Assembly: GCA_005281725.1 (NCBI GenBank)
Contig: SSBO01000012.1
Span: forward strand, 1,966,194 to 2,030,193
Length of the DNA stretch: 64,000 nucleotides
Origin: Wuchereria bancrofti
Taxonomy: Eukaryota > Nematoda > Chromadorea > Rhabditida > Onchocercidae
Reading direction: 5' to 3'
In this document: one piece after another, positions 1 to 11,021 of the stretch
Position numbering within the stretch: position 1 is the first letter of the stretch
How the letters are laid out: each line of letters starts with the position of its first letter
Made by a program: the position numbers and the translations under genes
Notes under the pieces: generated by a model
The model's input: the letters and a program-made list of their open reading frames with translations, nothing else
Databases searched by the model: none
What the model was told of the DNA's origin: nothing

Positions 1-1167
1 AATGAGAGTGAAACAAATATATGGTTAATAAATAGCATACTAAATACCCGAGTGAAATCAATTACCCGGATCCTTCGAGAACATTTGCAATGCTACGTCT
101 CATTCTTTTAGTGTAGTTGATGTGAAATTTAACCGGTGACGATTTAGCAACAGGGAACAATAAGCAGAGCAAAGAGGAAATGCTAGAGTAAAATGAATTT
201 CACAAATGAGCAATTTTTATGAGATGGGTTGGATATATTTTAAAAGAGCGAGATATTTTTGTGTAAAGTAAAGGAAATGAATTTTAAGAAGCTGTTTGCT
301 ACTGATTGAAATGTTTTTGAAATTTTTTCTTTCTTATAATTCGAATTTTGAAATGATAATATAACTAATATTAGCAATAATAATGCTAGTTCAAATTAGA
401 AATGAAAGTAATATGTGATGTAAGCAAAATTTAAAATAACAATAATAAGTTATTATCAATGCTTTCTTGTTAATTCATCAAAAAAAAGGAAAAGGAAAAG
501 TAAAAAAAAGAAAAGAAGGAAAGAAAAGAAACATTAATGGTGAAAAGAGAAGATTGTTAATCATTTAGGAATATTTAAAAAAATAAATCATTTCTGCTTT
601 AGGTTCTATTAATCTTCGCTGTTTTCATTTAAGAAGGTAATTAAGGAAGCATCAAAATAACAAACATAAATAACAGTCATTACTAAAATGTTCCTAAAAA
701 ACGAATTTATATCCGTTTCTTTCGTATCATTGCCACACCACTGAATGTAATTTAAAAAAAAAAATGAACTCATTTCTATCCCTGAGTGGCAAATTAATTT
801 TTCAAAAAATAATAAACTGCTCATTATGCCATATCATTGATTTCATTAAAGAAAAAAGAAACAGAAATATTTAACACTTTTCCCAGTTATTAAAGCTTAA
901 ATTCATCATTGATAAAAAAAAATGTAAAAGATGCAAACATTTTATGATTTCTCATTATGAAGTTCCAGTGGATAAGCCCTTAATATCTTATACAAAGTAA
1001 GTGCATTTGCATGAGAAGTTAATAAGTGACATTTACCTGACATTGCCATTATTGAAATTAAAATAACAGCTAGAAATCAAATGATGGATTAGTGGATAAG
1101 AATTGAATGATAGAGAAAACGAATTTTTTTTTTTTTCAAAAAGGTCAATTTTAACAATTGAGCATAT

Positions 1168-1345
1168 ATCAAATGATCGAATCTGATATTTACTTAAATA
1201 CGTAGAGCATCTAAGTCAAATACTCATTTGATACTCTAAGTGTGATATACATTTGAAAAGGTCAAATGATTAAACCTGATATTCACTCGAAAATGTCAAA
1301 TGAATACATTTTTTCTTAACCTGAACGCATCAGATGATTAAATGC
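1168..1345. repeat. Degenerate short repeat, ~94 bp apart
   Basis: A 27-base word starting TCAAATGATCGAATCTGATA (about 1168) recurs as TCAAATGATTAAACCTGATA (about 1262), followed in both by a TTACT/TCACT-like end. A shorter third relative (CAGATGATTAAATGC) lies near 1330. Each copy is preceded by an AAAAGGTCAA-like word. This could be the remnant of a diverged tandem repeat or of a small non-autonomous element. Confidence 0.4.
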
Positions 1346-1879
1346 AAAAAAAAAATTTTGATAAATAAGAATACATGCAACAAACCAAAATCTACCAAAG
1401 CTTTTTTATCTGAACGTATATGATTCACCTTTTGAAGGGAAATTTGAAAAGAAAAAAGAGTACAGCGTAAGAGTTATAATTAAGTTTCTGTTACGTATAA
1501 AATTAGCAGAAACAATTAAGTAGTAATGACTTGCATGATTACTGCTCTTTGATTTCTTTTTTTCAAATATTTCCTCTTTTTTTTTCGTCTTTTTATCCTT
1601 ACTTTTGCAATCTTCAAATTGCACTATTCTTCTTGTTTTCCTCTGGAAAATTGTTTTTATATTTTGACAGATTTTGTTTCAATTTACAAAGATTAACTTT
1701 GTTTTTTTTTTTTTTTTTAAAAACACCTGTAAGCAAGTAAACACTAACAAATGATACATGATAAAGGAACATCTGAACGAATAGAACTAACAAAGATAAA
1801 TTTTGTTAAATAAAGCCATTTTATTTTATAGCTGATATTTTGCATTTTAAAATGAATATTCAGAATTTATCACATGTCT

Positions 1880-2012
1880 GTGTGTATGTGTCTGTTGTCT
1901 GTGTGTGTGTGTGTCTTTATATATATATATTTATTTATGTGTGTATTACCTTTGTGTGTATACATATGTGTTATGTGGTGTATGTGTGTGTGCGTGTGTG
2001 TATGTGTATGTC
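1880..2012. repeat. TG/GT microsatellite
   Basis: An imperfect run of TG dinucleotides, interrupted by short TA stretches, covers roughly 130 bases. It is an ordinary simple-sequence repeat in intergenic DNA. Confidence 0.85.
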
Positions 2013-2482
2013 ACACTAGTAATCATTAATGATGAAATCACATGCGTAAAATTTTGAACTTAAGTAAACAAATTGCAAAAAAAAGAAAACGAAAAAAGTA
2101 GATCTATTAAAACTTTCAAGTACTTTCGTTCTAATTTATTTCAAATTGACATAAACAAAAAAGAAAAGAGGAAAAAAACGCGAAATATTAATATTTTCTC
2201 AACTATTGACGACTTTTATAGTTTTTGTTATTAATACTGAAATGATGATTTATTTAAATTCGAAATGATCAAAAAATTTTTGATCACTTAAAAAATAGTG
2301 CTAATAGTTGTAAGCCAATGTAATGCTATCTAGAAATGTAAGTCTTATCAACATAGTACTAATCCCACTTCTAATTATTCATCTGAGATGCTCAGTTATT
2401 TCATATCGGCACTTTTCAGAATGTTGCATCTTTGAGCTGCAACTTTTTCGCCTTCTCTTAATGTTGTACGTAAGATGGTAGT

Positions 2483-2547
2483 GATAATAATGATGATAAT
2501 GGTGATTATGATGATGATGATGATGATGATGATGATGTTGATGTTGA
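2483..2547. repeat. GAT trinucleotide microsatellite
   Basis: The stretch contains tandem GAT/TGA units, mostly perfect in the middle (about 2507-2540) and drifting to GTT at its right edge. Confidence 0.85.
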
Positions 2548-3465
2548 TGGTAGGAGCTGTATTAAACTTTTAATGATTGTAATATTTGTTGGTACATGCT
2601 GAAATTCGGTAGTCCACTTCGTGTCATTATGTACGATGTCCTTTCATTTCTCCTCCCAGCATCATTTCCGTCTACTTTCAAATGACACTGATGATATTTT
2701 CTTTTCAACCCTTACACATTCACTCATCACTGATCTTTATTTAGGTTTTGTGTCAATGAATGCATGACATATCTTTGTTCCGTCATCTCGCAACATTTTC
2801 GCTGTTTTATGCTATCGTTTAAAGACATAAATAGAGTTGCTTAAATGCACAAAGAGTAAGTAAACTTAACTAGCGTAACAGTTGGGCTACTTCGAATGTA
2901 TTGCGATAAGTGTTGTTCATAAGTGTTAGTATTGGTGACGTAGTTGTTGAAGTTAACTGATGGTACTGTGCTTGATTCTCGTATGCAATAAGTGCTATTG
3001 TTAAGCATTAAGTAGTTCTGTATGTTCTATAAGTGTATGTTACACGTGAAAAGTTTGTGCACAGTTTTCACAAAGCTCGCAGACTACTTTAATTATGTTA
3101 TTTGCAGGCTGTTTAACATGTATTAATGTATATATAAATATTATTGCTCATTAGATTTGTCGTCACAGCGTAAAGGAATTGTCACTGCAGAAACGTCTTT
3201 CCTAAAAAAGGTTACTTTACTTGCCTTCCAAAAATAATGCCCTTATGAAAATAATGATATTGGTTTGATGTTGTCGTGAACGTGCGGTAGAATAGGTGGC
3301 GTAGTTCTCTAGAATTAGTCGGACTAAAACCACTATTCATTTTTGGTATGTATTTTATCGTCACTTATTTTCAGAAAATCACCGTTTTATCACTACTAGT
3401 TTACTTGTCGAGAAAAATTAAGTTTATTGATTTCGTGTCCTTCTGCTTATTTATAATCGCTTGAC

Positions 3466-6400
3466 ATGGGTGTATGGTTTGTGTTTGGTGCAGTTTTTGC
3501 ACTTGCAAGAGCAGAACAAGTCGATCCACTCACCGATAAGGATCATTTCAAAGTATGTTGTTTTTACGCTTATAGTTTCCTCAGTTTCAAGGTCACGTCT
3601 GAGTTGATAGCATTTCACTACACGTGCCTTGTTAAGCTACAATTCTTTTTGATTTGGTCTTCAAAGACATTATGGTTTTAAGGCTGGTGGACATGATAGC
3701 AGATTTGACCATGAGGCATTTCTCGGTAAAGATACTGCTGAATCAAAGGATGTCGTAAGCAAAGAACGTCTTGCGTAAGTATTTGATGACCGTTACTATT
3801 GGAACATATAGATTTGTTTGAAGATTTTGTGTATTACGCCACAATGGTAAAAGCGTATTGAGAATGGCCGAAAACGGAGATATAGAATGCCAGTTATATA
3901 ACATTTACTTAGATCTATTTTTATAGAAATGTAACATGTCACCCATTCACTCATTTATGGTTTGGTCTGACGAATGATGATTTGTCAAGGAGTATTGACA
4001 CATGCTTGTTATTACAAACGCATCGTTGGTTGAAAAGACCAATGCTGGATAGGCAAGTCCCGTTGCAAAAAACACGGCGGAAGGTCACACTGGGTGGTGA
4101 TAACGGAGCGGATTGATTTTAATACGTTGTCCTTTTTCCATAAGGCAAATCCTACATTCGTTCTCAAAAACAGTAGTAACGCTAAGGACGGTGTTATTGC
4201 TACATTTTGAGAAACAAGAGGACATCATAATCGCTGCAAGATCTTCCATACGCCTTTTTTGCTCATGGTGATAAATGCTTTGGTTGTGATCTGAGCTGAG
4301 AAGAAATCTGTAAACCTGATATGTTGGTCTATAAGCTCTATACGCTTTCTCAGTCCTTTGTGTTCGTTAATATTTTGCGCATGACAGGACCTTTTGTATT
4401 AGATTGACCTACAACTTGTTTTGTTGTCTTCCGAAACAAGATGGTGAACATGAGCAGTTTTGAAGAAGAAAACCTGGATCTGTGGATTGTTTTCATCGAA
4501 TGAATCTTTGGATTTCTTTGATGAGAACCCTAAATGTTCTGCGAAGAACTGCTGGATACTGATTTTTGAAAAGTTGTCAGGGTGCTGCAAAGGAGGAGTT
4601 TGTGGGCTGATCTACAAATCCGGTTTGAAGGTTAGTCTGGAAGTCGTCTCTTAGTGTAGCAATTACGAGATTGCTAACTTTGAGCTTTTTTCATGGAGTG
4701 TCATCTCTTTTAGTTTTGGCCCGAAAGTAGGTGTTGAATTTGCTTACATATTGGGTGCACTAAGATGTAGTTGATGAGGTACCAGTGTTTTATCGAGGAA
4801 TCGAGGATGTATCCAGATTGTTTTTAAGTTGTATTTTTGCTGAAAGATACTGTTTGTGATCGTGAGCTGCTATTTTGCGCAGAACTCTAGCAGGAGGGGC
4901 CATTATCGTTGCACTTTCCAGTACCATGTTTGCTTAATACTCCTCCTCACGGCCTTAAAGAGATGGAGCCTATATGCCGAAAAAGATAAGCATGTTGCTT
5001 ATTGTGTAGTAAGAGGCATAGGAAGACAATACGATCAGAATGAGCTGCCGACAAGTTTACAAGTTTGCATACGATCGAGTTCTTGATTATGAAGCCGAGA
5101 GTCTAATGGTTTATCTAACCAGAAGAGTGGTATCATTTCCTTTGAGACTGCTTTCTTCATGTAAGCGAGTTTCACTGAAGGAAACAGTGTCGGTATGGAT
5201 TCGTGCCAGTAATAGAACGACGCTCGAAACGTCTACTGTCCACAGTATCAAACATGGTTCTGATGTTTCAACATGTGAGAGTCAGTCTGAACACATCTCT
5301 GGAGACAAATGTATGCCGTTGTTTTCTTATTTTGGTTAAATCGCAGCAGAAAAAGCTCGTTAACCATTGTTAGTCAACCGGGTCCGGGTAAAACGTGGAA
5401 ATGAGCTTTAGTTATGTTACATTTTCCATGTTCATGGAGCGATTAGGGCTGTCCTTGAAAAAGTTCGTTTGGTCATTCAGGATGCTGCTGAACAAGACCA
5501 TTTCCGGGGTTAGTCTTGAGCGATCAAAGTCTTGACTCGCCTGCATGCAGGGTTGGGTCTGCAGCCTTCAGTGCACTTTACATCTGCTATTTCGCCCCTC
5601 ATCATTGCTGTAGGGCTTCGTGAAAGCGGGATATCCTTCAAACTCGCATAGCGGTTTTATGAGCTCAGTATGCACGGAATTACCACCATCTTTTGCATCT
5701 GATTTCATCTGTTAGGTCAAGCAAGCTTGGATTGTGGTAGCGACATTTTCAGGTCGGAGGTGTGCTTGGGGTATCATCGTAGATGACTGACGTGTGGCCA
5801 GGTATAAAGTCAGACCTATCCTTCAAGGATGATTTCCTAAGGCCAGTGAACCCATCTTACATATAAACACCTTGTCTGATCCTTCAATTGAAACCTGTTT
5901 CGCTTGGGAAGTCTTATTGGAGGTATATGCTACCTCCAAAATGGCTCGCAACTTCACAAGAGCACGCAAGCTCCTTTCCCACGACAGGACTGTTGCGGAA
6001 ACATAACATTTATATAAATATTAAGCAGCATGTTGAGCAATCTGACTCAAATTACCTTAGCAAGTTCATGAAATTTTGCAAGCTTTAACAAATAGTGATA
6101 CATGAATTTGTAACAAAATTGAAGTTTTCAGGAAATTAGTTGCGAAAATGGATGTAGATGGTGATGGCTTCTTGGAAGAATCTGAATTAAAAGATCACAT
6201 TGACTTTATGCAAAAGCGATATGTTAATAACGATGTTGATCGAACATGGAAAAATTATAATGCGGAGAAAGTTAAGGATGGAAAAATCTCATGGAAGGAT
6301 TACGTGTGAGTTGATCCTGGTCCCTTGCAGAGTGCAATTCTATCACTGTCGTAGTTGGGACTGAATGAAATAAAATGTTGAATTTTTAGAGAAATGGTTT

Positions 6401-7662
6401 ATGGGACGGTGGGTGAAGGACAAGAACTAAGTCCTGAATATCAAAAAATGATAATACGTGACGAAAAAAGATGGAAAAAAGCTGATTATGATTCGGATGA
6501 AATGCTTGATCGAACCGAATATGGTTGTTTTATGCATCCTGAGGACTGCGATCACATGCGCGATGTTGTTGTTCAGGTGAATGGAGAGTAGCAAAACAAA
6601 GTTGGATTAAAGATCACTTTAGATGAACTGTCACACAAGTTATACACTAAAAGCCACTCGTATTATATCGTATTTATGCATAGTTTGTGGACTGTTCGTA
6701 TTTTTTAATTTTGTTATTTTCAGGAAACACTCGAAGATATTGATAAAAACAAAGATGGATTTGTGGACCTTGACGAATATATTGGTAAGTTCACTACCAT
6801 ACATGCATAATGTTCATAGAAGTAGCTGATTATGTAAAGATAATTCTTGTGACCCGTTTTCTATAAATCTTTGTGTTACCTCTGAAGACATCTGTTTTCA
6901 CAGAGTAATAAGTTCTTCACTTCTGCACATCTGACATGCCTGAAGCTGTAGAAGGGGCAATATGCCAATTTTTATCATTGTAGGTGACATGTACAGGCCG
7001 GAAGATTACCCAGAATTGAACGGCAAAGAGCCGGAATGGGTTGCCAGTGAACGGCAGATGTTCAAGGAGCATAGGGACAAGGATGGTGACGGCAAACTGG
7101 ATCAGGTATTACTAGGAACTATCTTCTTAAGAAGCTTTGCATTTTCTTTTTGCATAACGAATTATTGCTACTCTGTTTTAGAATGAAATGAGGGATTGGA
7201 TAATGCCTATAGGTTTCGATCATGCTGATGCAGAAGCAAAACACTTAATTGGTATAGCCGATGAAGACAGAGTAAGTTCAAGACGTGCTTATGAGATATT
7301 GTCAAATATTACTAGAGTTTACAAAATTTGTTTCATTTCTGAGCACTACTGCTTCCATTTCATCTTATCACAAATTGAACAGAAATTGTAGAAATAAGGA
7401 TTTAGTCCTACTCGTACCTTAATGGGATAACTTGCAGTTTGACAAGATTACGTCTGTGAGGAATGTGGGAGTTAGAATGACTCACTAACTTTATAAACGT
7501 TTGGGTTCTCATTCTGAGATACTGCATTCCCTATGTTTATCATTTTTGCAGGACGGAAAGCTATCTCTGAAAGAGGTTTTGGATCATTATGACACATTCG
7601 TTGGATCACAAGCAACTGATTACGGCGAACAACTAAACAAACATGATCCTGCGGAACTTTAA
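3466..7662 (+). CDS. calu-1: Calumenin/reticulocalbin-type EF-hand protein
   Basis: CREC-family calcium-binding protein of the secretory pathway. Exons: 3466-3552, 3683-3774, 6132-6305, 6390-6576, 6724-6784, 6984-7105, 7182-7271, 7552-7662, giving 307 residues, the usual CREC length. The chosen ATG opens a signal peptide ([18 protein letters not shown]) followed by the family's FDHEAFLG segment. Six EF-hands are visible: canonical loops [12 protein letters not shown] (1), [12 protein letters not shown] (4), [12 protein letters not shown] (5) and [12 protein letters not shown] (6, spanning an intron). Loop 2 ([12 protein letters not shown]) lacks the first Asp and is probably weak; loop 3 is [13 protein letters not shown]. 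elegans CALU-1 is known to affect cuticle and muscle, so a role in folding of secreted proteins is inferred. The C-terminus KHDPAEL is not the standard HDEL/HDEF retention signal. Intron 2 is 2.4 kb, far longer than the rest, and carries retroelement-like sequence. Confidence 0.93.
3940..5950 (-). mobile_element. Decayed BEL/Pao-like retroelement in calu-1 intron 2
   Basis: This intron segment is less AT-rich than its surroundings and gives broken but familiar-looking peptides on the minus strand. Near 4050-4100 the frame reads [17 protein letters not shown], which resembles the BEL/Pao segment before integrase (LPP, then Arg, then P-F-Q-H-x-G-L-D-Y). Further on, near 3960-4000, NTP-stop-QIIIRQT resembles the integrase G-x-P-x-x-I-I-S-D-N stretch. 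Near 4700, [12 protein letters not shown] lies where reverse transcriptase meets RNase H in these elements. Stops and frameshifts are frequent, and I found no LTRs or target duplications. The family assignment is inference from memory of the family and needs a translated search. Confidence 0.35.
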
Positions 7663-8421
7663 CTAGGTAATGAAAGTGACGGCTAATTTGATACGTCCAT
7701 ACTTCTTTGAATTTGAATTAAAATGCTCGTCTACTTAACTTATGCGTGAAACTTCATATTCGATACGCACTGCAATGATCAGTAACATGCTCCGAAATCT
7801 TCTCGTAACCAAAAGAATTGCAAGGAGAATTTTGGTCGATGTTCACCGTAGTTTTGATACATACTATTTACTCGCTGCTTTATATTTTGTTACTCATTTT
7901 AAGCTAATGTTGCTGCTCTTTAAATTTCTATTTTTCAATATTATGGTGATAAATTCAATTTTTTATATGACAGTTTAACTTATAAGTGAATTAGTTCATT
8001 GATTATAACATGCATTCTCATATAGAAAACAAATCACTCGGAACCAGAGAAAAATCAAAGACCGGAAATGTGATTTTTCCGAATAAAACTAAACGACTAA
8101 ACCTTTCAAAAATAGAATCGATATATACATGGAGTATTTTAAACAAAGCAACACCAACAATATCACATCAAATCCACACGCACCTTCGAAACCGTGTCGG
8201 TGCAACAGAGTAACTAGTACCAATGCTATTGCAATCAAGTGAGTATATGATAACCAAGAAATATCTTGATTCGAAAATATGCTAAGAAAAACCTTAGCAT
8301 TCTCACCTAGGCATTTATAATTCACTAATCCCAATGTCTATTAAGTATTTAATACATGGAGCACTAACAAACACGACACATAAACTCATGCAAAACATCG
8401 AAAAGGAAAATTTCCGGAATA
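7663..8421. other. Convergent intergenic spacer and 3' UTRs
   Basis: This is the 3' space between the calumenin gene (+) and the MOB gene (-), which converge on it. It should hold both polyadenylation regions. Short open frames occur on both strands, but none has splice sites or recognisable sequence. Confidence 0.5.
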
Positions 8422-11021
8422 TCAGCATGTTTGCGAGTAAGGCTTGCACATCAATGCGGTTGTCGTCGGATAACCGCCCCAGCTGCCACTTTTTGATGAT
8501 GGGAACTGCTGAGGGCCGTTGGGTCCATTACTGACTTGTACTATCTGATGACCACATCCGTGGTACAGCATTGCTGGGCGTACCAACTTCAATACATCAA
8601 CTTTAATAGTGCATCACGCACTCTAACCATGAAGATACGAGCAATTCGGGGGAAACATTTGAAATTTCAGCAATATGTTCATAAGCATAACACTCAGAAT
8701 AAACTTGTTACCTGCAATGTGTGTGAGAGGGCGGACAGTTCCTTACTCTCCAGAAGATCATACATTTTAGCAATAGAATACATGTGTGCTACAACCAATC
8801 CGTATTGAGACCGCAAATTCAAAGTAGCTAGCTGTTCCCAGTGATTCGTGTATAGGTGTCCGCAACTATGCCAGAGTAATCGTATTAAACGACGACAATG
8901 ATTTTCAAAATTACTCGGGAAGGCAGATCCTGACATTCATTATTACAAATATTATAAGATTTAACAGAACTGAAAACTTTCAAGTTGATATTACGGCAAA
9001 GAAATTCTATTTCATTTAAACATCCTTATACTTGTGAATATAGAACAGTTCTCTGCCATACCAGGTATTTTTTGCAATTCGGGCATAAGTTGAAAGAGCG
9101 TATAAATTCAAAAATTATAAGCGTAAAAAAAAGACAGTTCATACTTCTTTTCCTTTTTGCAGATATTATAGTTCTGGCATATAATAGACTTTCAGTGACT
9201 AAAAAAACTTCTAAACCTTACCATATTTAGTTGGGTAAAGTCGCTCATCTTTTGCGCTTTTTTCGCAGAATGATAATACACAATCGATGTACTGCATAGC
9301 TGAATATAGGTGATGCTTCCTCCTTTCATCGATCCAGTGTGCTTTCCTGCAACTTTCTTTGCAGTAATTATTTTGTAATTTTGTTTAAAGTTTGCTTTAT
9401 ATATTATTTAAACTACAGAGAAGCAAAACCTGAAATGTTACCCAAAAGATATTTATATAGTGAATTAAAAAAACAGTACTGCATCTAAGCAAATTCAATT
9501 TGTTACATTACACAATAGTTTTTTAATGCGTTTAAATTAAAAGTATGACTGTGAAACTTACGGAACACCTGGATAGGACATAATAGGACATGAGACCGGT
9601 GTACACACTTCTGATATCGTTCCACACAAAGCATTTACATTCTCGAAAAGACATAACGCTGAAATATGCTCCTGTCCACAGAACTTTAGCTAGCAGTTCG
9701 TAAAGTCATAATTTTTAGGTTTTAATTGTTTGTCAGTACAATTCAACCTTAAGTAAATAATAACCATATAACTTACTATGTGTAGCTAACCATTCATTTT
9801 TATCCATTCCCTGAGGTAGCTTCGAAAGTCGCCTAATCATCTGCAAAAAGGATAAATTATTTTCTACCTCCTGAAAGCTAATTCTGTTTGAAAATGCTAT
9901 GCTCACACATTGTTTCTATCGAAATATAGAAATTCTAATGTTCAATGAATTTAACCATACCAAAAAAATATTCGTAATGGATGAAATGATATCAAAATAA
10001 ACAACACCTACTTCATCATCGAAAGAATCACACACACCCATTTCAGATAGTGCTTTACGTTTACAATTTGGAGCATGGATGTATGTAGTAGCATTTTTCC
10101 CTCCATTCGATGACATGCGTCGTGCTGAACGACATCTTTCATTTACACCCTTGCGTCGCGATCTCCTGGAATTGATTTATATTTATTTGGCTCCGTATTG
10201 AATTTATATGTCCTTTAAAAAAAGTATCCTAAACCCATATACACCCATATCGAAGAAAAGAGTTTTCAAAACATACACATTCCGAATTACCAAAATTGAT
10301 CTGTTCCCAGAAGAGAAACGCTTCATTTATTATAAACAAACACTTCTGTTAAATATCTGATCAGATCAACGAGTTGAACGATTGGACAAGATTAACAACA
10401 TATTAGAGAAAAAAATCTGTTCGGATACGTTAATATTTATTTCACTTTAATTTAAGACTAGTGGATGATCACTTTTGCAGAAGTCAGCTCCAAATTATTT
10501 GTGAATGATTCAAAGTACAAAATATGAAAGATTAATGAGCTGTAATAAGACTGGACAAGAGATATTAAAAGAGTGAGATAATAAATTGCTTGTACTATTC
10601 GAAATGTACATTTCCAAACATCATCTGGAAAAACTACTGCATGCAATTTTTAAGCTCAACACTCTTTCATGTGTAACCTCGATAACACACTAAATGAGTT
10701 AAACTCAAAAAAAAAAAAATAAAAAGAAAAGGAAAATTGGGCATGTAGCTTTCTGCATTCATTCTACTCTACATGAATAATAAATGGGGGAATAAAGTAA
10801 CAAAACTGAACTCACATTGCAAATGAGACGATATTAGAGAGGAATATTTTAGCAAGGCAACAACCATCCTCGCTCACATCTTTAGATGAATGTCTTGATA
10901 ATGTGCTTCGCTTTGCATGTGACTGCGATTTCACATTTCCAGTAGATACTCCAACTGACCCACTTCCACCAGCTGTTTCCGTATTCGGATATTTTTCAGT
11001 CAATATCGACGTTACCTCCAT
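8422..11021 (-). CDS. MOB2: MOB kinase activator, MOB2-like
   Basis: MOB proteins bind and activate NDR/LATS kinases; MOB2 is the NDR-specific type. Seven exons on the minus strand: 11021-10816, 10165-10012, 9840-9777, 9658-9562, 9346-9222, 8929-8712, 8544-8422, with phases agreeing and 328 codons. The Mob/phocein domain begins with LPQGMDKNEWLATHTLCLFE and runs through VNALCGTISEVCTPVSCP, YPTKYG, LLWHSCGHLYTNHW and MYSIAKMYDLLESKEL. The four zinc ligands are present as Cys-x4-Cys (VCTPVSC) and His-x4-His (HLYTNH). The pattern LATHTL-x-LFENVN and TKYG fits MOB2 better than MOB1 or MOB3. The N-terminal ~130 residues are Ser/Arg/Lys-rich and unrelated to the core, including RSRRKGVNERCRS. The C-terminal 40 residues are Gly/Ser/Pro-rich. 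An alternative upstream first exon is possible. Confidence 0.88.

Larger units (their letters stand above)
1..3465. other. Intergenic, upstream of calumenin gene
   Basis: No coding exon could be supported here. The stretch is AT-rich with short poly-A/T runs, a TG-rich microsatellite (about 1880-2012), a GAT-rich microsatellite (about 2483-2547) and a weak 94-bp-spaced repeat (see the entry at 1168). The last few hundred bases before 3466 should contain the calumenin promoter and 5' leader, but I see no distinctive motif. Confidence 0.6.

Noticed and set aside
5040..5339. 99-codon plus-strand open frame in calu-1 intron 2
   Set aside because: It has no splice support and lies antisense to the retroelement-like minus-strand peptides.
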